Shown here in pieces: positions 1 to 6,559 of a DNA stretch of 8,938 nucleotides; within the stretch, counting starts at the first letter, position 1, and each line of letters starts with the position of its first letter. Source of the DNA: Chthonomonadaceae bacterium. GTDB lineage: Bacteria > Armatimonadota > Chthonomonadetes > Chthonomonadales > Chthonomonadaceae. The notes below the pieces were generated by a model. The model saw only the letters and a program-made list of their open reading frames with translations, made no database searches and had not been told where the DNA came from. Made by a program: the position numbers and the translations under genes. The stretch lies in NCBI GenBank assembly GCA_025355115.1, contig JANXLO010000722.1, forward strand, positions 1-8,938, in the 5' to 3' direction.

Positions 1-279
1 GCTCGATGGCCAGCTCGCCGGTTTCAGCACAGCGGGCAACGGCACACAGCGGTGTTTCCCTCCGGTTCGACATGGATCTCCTTCACCGACCTGGTTGCTC
101 ACAAGGCACTCTCAGGGCAGTATGCGATGGAGCAGACGTGCATCGTGCCTTATCAGGCGATGCTGCTGCCGGAGCTTGCGCCCGTCTCGGTGCTTGAGAG
201 GATCGCAGGCAGGCCGCTCGTCTCCCCGGAGGCGCTGCGGGCACTGCCGTCGGACGCCGCGGGGCGCGTCCCCGCCTGA
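1..279 (+). CDS. kdoO: Kdo hydroxylase, C-terminal fragment (5' end outside window)
   Basis: This is the last 92 codons of a gene that enters from the left edge in frame 1 and stops at TGA 277-279. The segment reads FPSGSTWISFTD, then VAHKALSGQYAMEQT, then SVLERIAGRPL. I recognise this as the C-terminal end of the Kdo hydroxylase (KdoO) family, an Fe(II)/2-oxoglutarate/O2-dependent enzyme that hydroxylates the 3-deoxy-D-manno-octulosonic acid of the lipid A-Kdo inner core to give Ko. The His in VAHKAL probably belongs to the metal site, but the rest of that site lies outside the window. The WaaC-like gene starts 4 bp after the stop, so the two are probably one transcript, which fits a role in LPS inner-core assembly. 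The first 15 or so residues are poorly conserved in my memory of the family. The assignment rests on motif recall, not on an alignment. Confidence 0.72.
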   Translation, partial: ARWPARRFQHSGQRHTAVFPSGSTWISFTDLVAHKALSGQYAMEQTCIVPYQAMLLPELAPVSVLERIAGRPLVSPEALRALPSDAAGRVPA

Positions 280-283
280 GCCG

Positions 284-1414
284 ATGACGAGGCCTCTTCC
301 CGACCTGAACCGTGTCAAGCGTCTGCTCATCATTCGCCTCAGCTCCATCGGTGACGTGACGCATGCGCTTCCCGTCTCCGCCGCGCTCGGCGAAGCGTTC
401 CCGCATCTTGAGATTACCTGGATCGTGGAAGAGATGTCAGCGCAGATCGTGCTGGGCAACCCCTGCCTGCACGACGTGATCGTGGTGCCGCGCTCGCGCT
501 GGAAGCAGGGCAGGTGGAGGTCGCCGCAGGTCTGGCGTGAATATCTGGCTTTTCTGAGAATGCTGCGCCGCCGACGCTTCGAGGTGACGGTGGACTTGCA
601 GGGCTATGCCAAAAGCGCGTTCATGGCGCTCGCGACGGGCGCGAAGCACCGCTTCGGCTGGTGGAGGCTGCGGGATGGAGCGAATTTGGCTTCGCGCTCC
701 CTGCCGAGACGCCCGGAAAGCGTCCACCGCACCGACTGGTTTCTGGATGTGGCGCGAGCCTTTGGAGCGATCTCGGAGCCGGTGAAATTTCCACTGCATG
801 TGCCGGAGGAGGCTCGCGACAGGGTCCGAGGGCTGCTGGAGGCGGAGGGAATCGCCTGCGGTTCGCCGTTCGCCGTTCTTAACCCCGCTGTCGGCGATCA
901 GACGCGGCGCTGGGGGGCGGAGCGCTATGCTGAGGTCGCGCTGGAACTGGCGAAGCGCTTCGGCATGCCGAGCGTCCTGATTGGGTCTGGCAAGGACGCT
1001 GCGATATGCGATGAGGTGAGAACGCTGGCAGAGCAGAGCGAAAGTTGGCCTGCCAAAGTTGTCGCGCCTTTGAGCCTCGCAGGGCAGACAGATCTGAAGG
1101 AGCTCGCCGCGGTGCTGGCGGGCTGCGCCGTCCATATCTGTGGCGACACCGGCTCCGTGCATATCGCCGCGGCACTGGGGCGGCCTGTCGTGGCGCTCTA
1201 TGGCCCGACTGATCCGCTGATGGCTGGCCCCTGGGGGCAAAGCGAAAACGTGCTGTCTCATCGGGAACTCTGCGCCGACGGCTGCACCGTTCGTGAGTGC
1301 GTTTATACTCGTCCCGTCGGGGATGCCCCTGCTGAACGCGCCGCCCGTTGCCTTGCCGCAATCACTCCGGGTGAAGTCCTACGGAAAGTGGAAGAGATCC
1401 TCTATGAGCGATAG
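284..1414 (+). CDS. waaC: LPS heptosyltransferase I-like glycosyltransferase (GT9, WaaC-like)
   Basis: The 376-residue product is a GT9 ADP-heptose:LPS heptosyltransferase, which adds the first L-glycero-D-manno-heptose to Kdo-lipid A on the cytoplasmic face of the inner membrane. The N-terminal Rossmann half begins LLIIRLSSIGDVTHALP (residues 14-30), with Asp24 at the position of the catalytic Asp of the family. VDLQGYAKSA (103-112) matches the acceptor-side motif of type I enzymes. The C-terminal, nucleotide-sugar half carries GDTGSVHIAAALGRP (287-301, Asp288) and YGPTDP (306-311). A late cysteine cluster (Cys330, Cys334, Cys339) is common in GT9 proteins. I chose ATG 284 because it lies 4 bp after the kdoO stop and leaves only 13 residues before the first strand; an upstream start at 95 would overlap kdoO by 185 bp. 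No good Shine-Dalgarno is visible, so translation is probably coupled to kdoO. Whether it is truly heptosyltransferase I rather than another GT9 enzyme is inferred from motifs and the neighbour. Confidence 0.88.
   Translation: MTRPLPDLNRVKRLLIIRLSSIGDVTHALPVSAALGEAFPHLEITWIVEEMSAQIVLGNPCLHDVIVVPRSRWKQGRWRSPQVWREYLAFLRMLRRRRFEVTVDLQGYAKSAFMALATGAKHRFGWWRLRDGANLASRSLPRRPESVHRTDWFLDVARAFGAISEPVKFPLHVPEEARDRVRGLLEAEGIACGSPFAVLNPAVGDQTRRWGAERYAEVALELAKRFGMPSVLIGSGKDAAICDEVRTLAEQSESWPAKVVAPLSLAGQTDLKELAAVLAGCAVHICGDTGSVHIAAALGRPVVALYGPTDPLMAGPWGQSENVLSHRELCADGCTVRECVYTRPVGDAPAERAARCLAAITPGEVLRKVEEILYER
1390..1396 (+). promoter_or_regulatory. Ribosome binding site deciding the start of the second GT9 gene
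   Basis: GGAAGAG lies 7 nt before ATG 1404, inside the end of the upstream gene. It supports 1404 as the start rather than the in-frame ATG 1293, which would lengthen the overlap to about 120 bp and add residues unlike a GT9 N-terminus. Confidence 0.6.
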
Positions 1415-2645
1415 AGACGACAACCTGGATGCGTCGGGCGAAGAGGAGACCTACACCTCCCGTTCTCGAGCCGCCGAAGTCGCCTGCACTCCGCGTGCGG
1501 AGCAGGCGAGGCAGGCTCTCGCGCAGGCGCGCCGAATCGTGATCCTGACCAAATTTCGTTTTATGGGCGACACCATCGTCGCGACTCCCTTTTTCGCACA
1601 GTTGCGCCGCCACTATCCCAATGCCGACATCACCCTGCTCGCCGCCCCCTCCGTCGCAACCGCCCTCGCCAACTGTCCTCATCTCGACCGTATCGTGCCG
1701 GTGGATATGCAGGGCCGCAGTCGATGGCGGCACGGCCGCGAGCTGCACGACCTGCTGCGGAAAGGCGACTACCAGGCGGGGTTTCTACTGAACCGCTCCC
1801 TGCACTGCGCCGTCACCTGTTGGGCGGCGGGGCTGCCCGTTCGCATCGGCTACATCAATGAGTTTCGCCGTCCGTTCCTCACTGTCCCTATTCCCTACTT
1901 CTTCGACCGTAACGAGGTGGACTGCCATCTCGATATGCTCCGCGCACTGGGGCTGCCCGCGCGCGATTCCCTGCCTGATCTCTGGATGACGGAGATGGAG
2001 AAAGAGCGCGCTCGGCAGGTTCTGCGCGATTGCGGCTGGGACGGATCACGACCGCTGATTGGCTTGCAACCGGGTGCCAACGACGCTCCCATTCGCGAGT
2101 GGGGCGCCGAGCGATACGCACGGGTCGCTGACGCACTGATCGAGGAGAATGGCGGCCAGGCAGTTCTAATGGGCGGAGAGGAGGAGCGAGCTGCCGCGCT
2201 GCAGACGGCGCAGGCGATGCGCCGCCCGCCGCTCGATCTTGTGGGCAAGCTGCCGTTGCGGGAGGCCCTGGCCGTGATCGGGCAGTGCGATCTGTGGCTC
2301 GGCAACGACACCGGTCTGCTTCATGCGGCGGTCGCGCAGCGAGTGGCGAGCGTCGGGATGTTCGGCCCCAATAAAGTGGTGCGTTGGGGATACGACGCAC
2401 CGCGCCATCGCTCGCTTGTGGTTATGCCGCCCGATCCCGCTCAAGACGATGCCGCCGTCCGCCGATGCCTGGACGCGATATCCGAAGAGAGCGTCCTCGA
2501 GGCCGCCCGCGCCGTCCTCCGCCAGCCCCGTGAGGAGCGCACGACCGAGGAGCTCCTGAGCCTGCCGGAAGCCGTCCGCACTCGGCCGCCCTACTACGCT
2601 GCCCGCCTGACCGCCGCTCAGCTAGTTCCCGCCAGGAGACGATAG
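1404..2645 (+). CDS. Glycosyltransferase family 9 protein (WaaF/heptosyltransferase II-like)
   Basis: The 413-residue product is a second GT9 enzyme, expected to transfer ADP-heptose or a related sugar to the growing LPS core. RRIVILTKFRFMGDTIVATP (43-62) is the N-terminal Rossmann strand and GD motif, with Asp56 as the probable catalytic residue. LIGLQPGA (218-225) opens the second Rossmann half. GNDTGLLHAAVAQ (300-312) and MFGP (319-322) are the nucleotide-sugar signature. The gene overlaps the upstream heptosyltransferase by 11 bp (1404-1414), a sign of coupled translation in one LPS core operon. Two things are unusual for the family. About 40 charged, probably disordered residues precede the first strand, and about 40 residues rich in Arg, Glu and Pro follow the last recognisable motif, ending RRR. 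It resembles WaaF more than WaaC, but donor and acceptor cannot be told from sequence alone, so I give no symbol. Confidence 0.85.
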   Translation: MSDRDDNLDASGEEETYTSRSRAAEVACTPRAEQARQALAQARRIVILTKFRFMGDTIVATPFFAQLRRHYPNADITLLAAPSVATALANCPHLDRIVPVDMQGRSRWRHGRELHDLLRKGDYQAGFLLNRSLHCAVTCWAAGLPVRIGYINEFRRPFLTVPIPYFFDRNEVDCHLDMLRALGLPARDSLPDLWMTEMEKERARQVLRDCGWDGSRPLIGLQPGANDAPIREWGAERYARVADALIEENGGQAVLMGGEEERAAALQTAQAMRRPPLDLVGKLPLREALAVIGQCDLWLGNDTGLLHAAVAQRVASVGMFGPNKVVRWGYDAPRHRSLVVMPPDPAQDDAAVRRCLDAISEESVLEAARAVLRQPREERTTEELLSLPEAVRTRPPYYAARLTAAQLVPARRR

Positions 2646-2831
2646 GATGTTAGAAACGGTCACCTGAATTCTCATGCACTTCGATTCCTGGTTCAGCATC
2701 GCGTTGGAGTGCTTGCCTGCATAGACGCAGATTCGACTATTCGGTAAGACGTGAATGACCGCGCCCTCCCCGCTTAAAAGCAGGGAAAGGGGTCTTGGCT
2801 GACGAAAACCCTATCGGACATAACGGCACGT

Positions 2832-2849
2832 CCCCTTCTCGAGGAGGGG
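2832..2849 (+). promoter_or_regulatory. Near-palindromic hairpin in the minC leader
   Basis: CCCCTTC / TCGA loop / GGAGGGG-type pairing gives a 7 bp stem with one T-G wobble, 22 bp before the minC start. The 3' arm, GAGGAGGGG, looks like a strong Shine-Dalgarno but is too far from ATG 2872 to serve minC directly; minC has its own GGAG at 2861-2864. There is no U-run after the hairpin, so it is not a convincing terminator of the upstream GT9 genes. The function is unknown and it may be chance. The rest of the 226 bp gap (2646-2871) shows no convincing gene or promoter. Confidence 0.3.
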
Positions 2850-2871
2850 CTTAGAAGAATGGAGCAGGGCG

Positions 2872-3558
2872 ATGGTGGAGTTGACGAGCTGGCGTAACGG
2901 TCTCCTGAAGGAGCTGCTGCTGACGCTTCCGGCCGAGGACAGCTGGGAGGAGATGCTGGGACAGGTTGAGGCGGCGTTGGACGAGGCGAAAGTGAGATCG
3001 TCGGCGCATGGAGCACAGCTTACCATTGACATGGGGGTGCGCTCGGTGGGCTTCGAGCTTTTGGCGGAGTTGGTAGAGCGCCTGCGCGTGGACTACAGCC
3101 TGTTGACGGTGGCGCTGGTCTCGACGGAGATGCTGACACAGGAATCGGGCCGCCACCTCGCATTGAACGTCTATTCTATGCTGCCGGGAACTAGCGTGCC
3201 GGCAGCTGCTCCAGAGACGATATCCGGTGGCAATGCGCTCTACTTGCCAAACACTGTGCGCTCTGGCCAAAGAATCGATCATCCGGGCACAGTGATCGTC
3301 GGCGGTGATGTAAATGCCGGCGCGGAAGTCATCGCGGAGGGGGACATTCTGGTGTTCGGGACTCTGCGCGGCTTGGCGCATGCGGGCAGCCGGGGCAGCG
3401 AGACGGCTCGCATCGTTGCCGGAAACATGCGTCCCCAGCAGATTCGGATCGCAGGCAAAATCGCCCGCTCTCCGGAGGAGGGCGGCCTGCCCTCCGGTAT
3501 CCGCAATCCTGAGATCGCCCGCATTGAAAACGGGGAGATCCAGGTCTCGCCCGCATGA
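2872..3558 (+). CDS. minC: Septum site-determining protein MinC
   Basis: The 228-residue product is MinC, the FtsZ-polymerisation inhibitor that MinD recruits to the membrane to block division away from mid-cell. Residues 1-105 fit the N-terminal, FtsZ-inhibiting domain, with SWEEMLGQVEAAL followed by an LTIDMG strand. Residues 120-200 are the C-terminal beta-helix that binds MinD, with LYLPNTVRSGQRI (123-135), GTVIVGGDVNAGAEV (139-153), GDILVFGTLRGLAHAG (157-172) and MRPQQIRIAG (186-195). Length and domain order match the family. ATG 2872 is the first start after an in-frame stop at 2821-2823 and has GGAG 7 nt upstream. minD and minE, often next to minC, are absent on both sides: a GT9 gene precedes and a PhyH-family gene follows. 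MinD may be encoded elsewhere. The identity is firm because the C-terminal domain is distinctive. Confidence 0.92.
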   Translation: MVELTSWRNGLLKELLLTLPAEDSWEEMLGQVEAALDEAKVRSSAHGAQLTIDMGVRSVGFELLAELVERLRVDYSLLTVALVSTEMLTQESGRHLALNVYSMLPGTSVPAAAPETISGGNALYLPNTVRSGQRIDHPGTVIVGGDVNAGAEVIAEGDILVFGTLRGLAHAGSRGSETARIVAGNMRPQQIRIAGKIARSPEEGGLPSGIRNPEIARIENGEIQVSPA

Positions 3559-3614
3559 CCTGAATCCAATCCTCCGGAGCAGATGGTAACTTTTGAGGGA
3601 AGTGGGACGACGCA

Positions 3615-4427
3615 ATGGAACCGAAGTCACCGACCGCACTGGACGACTTTTTATTCGACCTGCGCGGCTACATCATTATCGAAAACGCGGTTGATGCCGG
3701 GATGCTCGACGACCTGAACGGGGCTTTCGACAGGTTTCCGTCGCTAAGTGCCGGAGAGTGGTGGGGCAATGCGCAGCGCAGGGACTACACGAGCGAAACC
3801 GGCTTCGAACTGCACAACTGCGTGGAGGCGGGCGAGCCTTTCGAGAGGATGATCGATCATCCCGGCTGGATCGAGTACCTGCGCCGCTACTGTGGGGAGC
3901 ATGAGTCTTACGTGCAGGGGCTTTTTCTGGACGAGTGCATCGCCTCCATCCGCACCTCGGGCGGACACCATCCCGTTCACTCCGGTGGATTTCGTGGGGC
4001 GCTGCGCGGCGCCTACCACTACAGCAATGGCGTGTTCCGGTGTGGGCAGTGCAACATTCTTCTGGCTCTGACCGACATCGGTCCCGGTGATGGGCCGACG
4101 ATGGTAGTTCCCGGCAGCCACAAATCCAACTTCCCGCACCCGCTCGCAGGAAACTACGCTATGGGCGACCGCATGGACGATCTTCCAGGCGCCGTGCCCG
4201 CCTATCTGAAGAAAGGCGACGCCCTGCTGTTCGTGGACGGGATCATGCACGGCGGAAGCAGCCGAACCAATCCGGGCGACCGGCGCATCCTCATCTACCG
4301 CTACGGGCCCCTCTGGGCCTCGACCCGATTCGGCTACGAATACTCTCAGCCCCTGCTCGACCGCCTCACCCCCGCCCGCCGCCTTATACTCCAGCCCGTT
4401 CCCCCAGCGCGTCCTCCAAAGGGTTAG
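3615..4427 (+). CDS. Phytanoyl-CoA dioxygenase (PhyH) family protein with HxG instead of HxD
   Basis: The 270-residue product belongs to the PhyH-like branch of Fe(II)/2-oxoglutarate-dependent oxygenases. Visible family features are LLALTDIGPGDG (149-160), VVPGSHKSNFPHP (164-176), GDALLFVDGIMHGG (201-214, distal His212) and an RR pair at 223-224, either of which could hold the 2-oxoglutarate carboxylate. The proximal iron-binding HxD motif should lie some 20-30 residues before LLALTD. What is there is His122-Ser123-Gly124, and no nearby His has an acidic residue two positions on. I recall other bacterial members of this subfamily with a similar His-Gly-Gly, but cannot check. The substrate is unknown; relatives act on very diverse small molecules. 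The start at ATG 3615 has only a weak GGGA upstream. The gene follows minC by 56 bp on the same strand and could share its transcript, though no functional link is apparent. Confidence 0.82.
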   Translation: MEPKSPTALDDFLFDLRGYIIIENAVDAGMLDDLNGAFDRFPSLSAGEWWGNAQRRDYTSETGFELHNCVEAGEPFERMIDHPGWIEYLRRYCGEHESYVQGLFLDECIASIRTSGGHHPVHSGGFRGALRGAYHYSNGVFRCGQCNILLALTDIGPGDGPTMVVPGSHKSNFPHPLAGNYAMGDRMDDLPGAVPAYLKKGDALLFVDGIMHGGSSRTNPGDRRILIYRYGPLWASTRFGYEYSQPLLDRLTPARRLILQPVPPARPPKG

Positions 4428-4476
4428 TTCCGCTGACAGGGTTTCCGGGTATGGTAACTTGCGAACTCTGTGCAGG

Positions 4477-5394
4477 CTACTTTGTTGTTTTCCAGCCTGA
4501 CGTGGAGACGTCGAGGCCTTTGGCGCCATGGAAGGCGTCGAAAACAGTTTCCATTTCGTGCACGGAATCAAAATAGCCGACGAGGTGCACCGCTCCGATC
4601 CACTCCCCGGCTCTTACCTTCTGCCTTCCAAACTCCTCGATCATGCATACGTAGTCACGCTGGTGGCACCACGCCTCCGTAACGATCCCACGGTCGAGCG
4701 CCATTCCTGCCAGCCATACGCCATTATCCATCTGAACGGCGCGGATGAAGCGTTTTGGGAGACGTCTGTCGTCTCGTTTATAGCGGAATTTGGCGTCCGG
4801 CGGGAAATTTTGATGGAACTCGTGCTGCGGTATCGTCCCGTGATAGCTCAGATATATTTGCCGGAAGACATCGCCGCCATGATGACGTATGTGTCCGGGC
4901 ATGTCCATTCGCATCGCGACGGAGGCGACATCGTCGGCGCAGGCGAAGCGATCCCAGCCCAGAAACCATCGCTTGTCGTCCGGAAAAAGCAGGTGCTGCT
5001 CCCATTTTGACCCGGCGCGATATGGCGGACAGGGAACGTCCCACGTGTGCCACTGCCGAACGGAGACGAAGTCCGCGCCCCGGGTGATCTCGAAGGGCAG
5101 GCGTTTTGCCTGAGTGCAGATTTGAGGCAGGGCGACGTACCGTTTCGGGATATTGCCGTGATAGAGGTCACCATGACTGTAGCGTCGATCCCGCGGTGTG
5201 GTAGCCAGGTCGCTGCCGGGCTCCAGCAGGAAGTCGGCGATCAGCAGTCCGAAGCCAGGGTCATGCGCACCCGATTTTCGGTCTACGAAGCTGCCTTCCG
5301 CTACTCCGCTGACATAGCCCTCCGTCTGAATCGCCGCCTGAAACTGCGTCGTCTCGATGATTAAACGGCTCCCCTCCTGCCGTATTGTTGCCAC
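4477..5394 (-). CDS. Uncharacterised conserved protein, possible beta-sandwich (mutarotase-like) fold
   Basis: The gene encodes 305 residues, starting at GTG 5394-5392 and ending at TAG 4479-4477. It has no signal peptide and no membrane segment. I know of no assigned function. The sequence is rich in alternating strand-like segments and in Trp, His and Tyr: ETTQFQAAIQTEGYVSG (14-30), YHGNIPKRYV (78-87), PQICTQAK (90-97), SKWEQHLLF (129-137), DMPGHIRHHGGD (164-175), EAWCHQRDYVC (240-250). This looks like a sugar-recognising beta-sandwich such as the galactose mutarotase-like superfamily. I have an impression of similar hypothetical proteins in Planctomycetes and Armatimonadota, which is unverified recall. 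It is the third gene of a leftward run after hpnC and hpnD, 128 bp beyond hpnD, so co-transcription is possible but not shown. It converges on the PhyH gene across 49 bp in which I see no clear terminator. Confidence 0.7.
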   Translation of the reverse strand: MATIRQEGSRLIIETTQFQAAIQTEGYVSGVAEGSFVDRKSGAHDPGFGLLIADFLLEPGSDLATTPRDRRYSHGDLYHGNIPKRYVALPQICTQAKRLPFEITRGADFVSVRQWHTWDVPCPPYRAGSKWEQHLLFPDDKRWFLGWDRFACADDVASVAMRMDMPGHIRHHGGDVFRQIYLSYHGTIPQHEFHQNFPPDAKFRYKRDDRRLPKRFIRAVQMDNGVWLAGMALDRGIVTEAWCHQRDYVCMIEEFGRQKVRAGEWIGAVHLVGYFDSVHEMETVFDAFHGAKGLDVSTSGWKTTK

Positions 5395-5401
5395 TGTTCT
5401 G

Positions 5402-5406
5402 CCTCC
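5402..5406 (-). promoter_or_regulatory. Strong ribosome binding site for the uncharacterised 305-residue protein
   Basis: On the minus strand GGAGG sits with its 3' end 7 nt from the GTG start at 5394-5392. It supports this non-ATG start. Confidence 0.65.
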
Positions 5407-5522
5407 AGAATCTCAGGAAATCTCTGTCACAATCACTTCGCACAGTGAGGGAGACACTTCCCGTAACCTGCTGCGAATGAAAGGAAAACCGGTGATGAGT
5501 TTGCTGTCCGCCGTCATATCGA

Positions 5523-6410
5523 TCAGGAGCGATTGAGGCGGCTTCGGAGCCAGGCCTCCGCGACGATTCCCAGCTTCTTCGGGGTGCTGACGCGGGCGCG
5601 GCGCGAATGGACGTCGTAGTCGTTGCGCTCGATGCTGTCGAGGATTCCACGATAGATTTTCAGCATGATGGAGAGGGTGGGGCGACCGTGAGTGTGGACG
5701 AGAGGAAAGAGCTCATGGGCTAGCTTGTAGTAGCTTTTGGCGCGGTCGGCCTCGAAGCGCATCAGGTTGCGAAAGCTTTCGGTGAGCAGTCCCTGCTTCA
5801 AGTCCTCTTCACTGACTCCAAACTGGCGGAGGTCTTCAGCGGGGAGGTAGATGCGATCCCGGTTGGCGTCCTCCTTGACATCTCGCAGGATATTGGTCAG
5901 CTGGAAAGCCAGCCCGCAGGCTTCTGCATACTCCATCGCCTTGCCGTCCGCCTCGTCGAAGCCCCAGACATGGAGGCAGACGAAGCCGACGACGCTCGCG
6001 ACCCGATAGCAGTAGCCATGCAGCTCCTCCCACGTCTCGTAGCGGGTCTTGGTGAGATCCATCTCCGTGCCGTTGATCAGCTCATGAAAATATCGGCCTG
6101 GAATTTGGTATTTCAGGACGGTCGCGTGGAAGGCAGGAAGGATGAGGCTGTCGCCGTAGTCGCCCGCAAGAGCGCGGTCGAGCGCGAGCCGCCACTTCTG
6201 CATCTCCGCAGCTTTGGTCGAGTCGGCCGCAGCCTCGTCGGAAACGTCGTCGCTGTAGCGGAAGAAGGCGTAGATGGCGCACATGGCGGCCTTGCGCTCC
6301 GGCGGCAGCGTGACGAAGGAGAAATAGAAGTTGCGGGCCTGGGTCTTCGCAACCATTTCGCAGTGGCGGAAGGACTCTGCCAGACGCTCCGGCGATATGG
6401 GTACTGTCAC
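5523..6410 (-). CDS. hpnD: Presqualene diphosphate synthase (squalene/phytoene synthase family)
   Basis: The 295-residue product is a trans-isoprenyl diphosphate head-to-head synthase. HpnD condenses two farnesyl diphosphates to presqualene diphosphate, which HpnC converts to hydroxysqualene on the way to squalene and hopanoids. The first Asp motif is FRYSDDVSDE (50-59), typical of the family's DDxxD site; the second is LTNILRDVKEDANRDRIYLP (171-190, Asp177 and Asp181). ARNFYFSFVTLPPERKAAM (25-43) and YRVASVVGFVCLHVWG (135-150) are the substrate-pocket segments. Length fits HpnD. By sequence alone HpnD and phytoene synthase (CrtB) are hard to separate; the adjacent hpnC tips the call to HpnD. 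The start is GTG 6410-6408, supported by a GGAGGGG site. The stretch between it and hpnC (6424-6559) holds no gene or clear hairpin. No hpnE is next to it. Confidence 0.85.
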   Translation of the reverse strand: MTVPISPERLAESFRHCEMVAKTQARNFYFSFVTLPPERKAAMCAIYAFFRYSDDVSDEAAADSTKAAEMQKWRLALDRALAGDYGDSLILPAFHATVLKYQIPGRYFHELINGTEMDLTKTRYETWEELHGYCYRVASVVGFVCLHVWGFDEADGKAMEYAEACGLAFQLTNILRDVKEDANRDRIYLPAEDLRQFGVSEEDLKQGLLTESFRNLMRFEADRAKSYYKLAHELFPLVHTHGRPTLSIMLKIYRGILDSIERNDYDVHSRRARVSTPKKLGIVAEAWLRSRLNRS

Positions 6411-6416
6411 TTTTGT

Positions 6417-6423
6417 CCCCTCC
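6417..6423 (-). promoter_or_regulatory. Strong ribosome binding site for hpnD
   Basis: GGAGGGG on the minus strand lies 6 nt before GTG 6410-6408 and fixes that non-ATG codon as the start. Confidence 0.7.
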
Positions 6424-6559
6424 GCACATTCGCTGTGCTGCGCGTCTGCTTGCTCAACTTCACAATGCCTACGTCTATGTGCTGCCCACCGATGGTCAGA
6501 TCACACCTGACTTTCCCGCATCTCGGGATCGCTGTCCATGTGCGTTCACGCAACGGCTG

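Noticed and set aside
95..283. Upstream in-frame extension of the WaaC-like gene to ATG 95
   Set aside because: It would overlap the kdoO end by 185 bp and add residues unlike any GT9 N-terminus; ATG 284 fits the operon spacing.
437..1261. Long open frame of 274 codons on the minus strand
   Set aside because: It lies wholly antisense to the WaaC-like gene, whose motifs are clear. The frame has biased Arg, Gln and Pro content typical of a GC-rich shadow and no recognisable motif.
2769..2785. CCC-GCT / TAAA / AGC-A-GGG hairpin after the GT9 operon as a terminator
   Set aside because: The stem is only 6 bp with a bulge and is followed by a purine-rich run, not a U-tract.
2851..3639. 262-codon open frame on the minus strand
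   Set aside because: It is antisense to minC, which is unambiguous, and shows no protein-like motifs of its own.
3583..4460. ATGGTAACTT occurs at 3583-3592 and 4451-4460, flanking the PhyH gene like short direct repeats
   Set aside because: Many identical 10-mer pairs are expected by chance in about 9 kb, the flanking bases do not match, and there are no terminal inverted repeats or transposase to suggest insertion.
3744..4571. 275-codon open frame on the minus strand
   Set aside because: It is antisense to the PhyH-family gene and runs into the 3' end of the next gene; the translation has no family signature.
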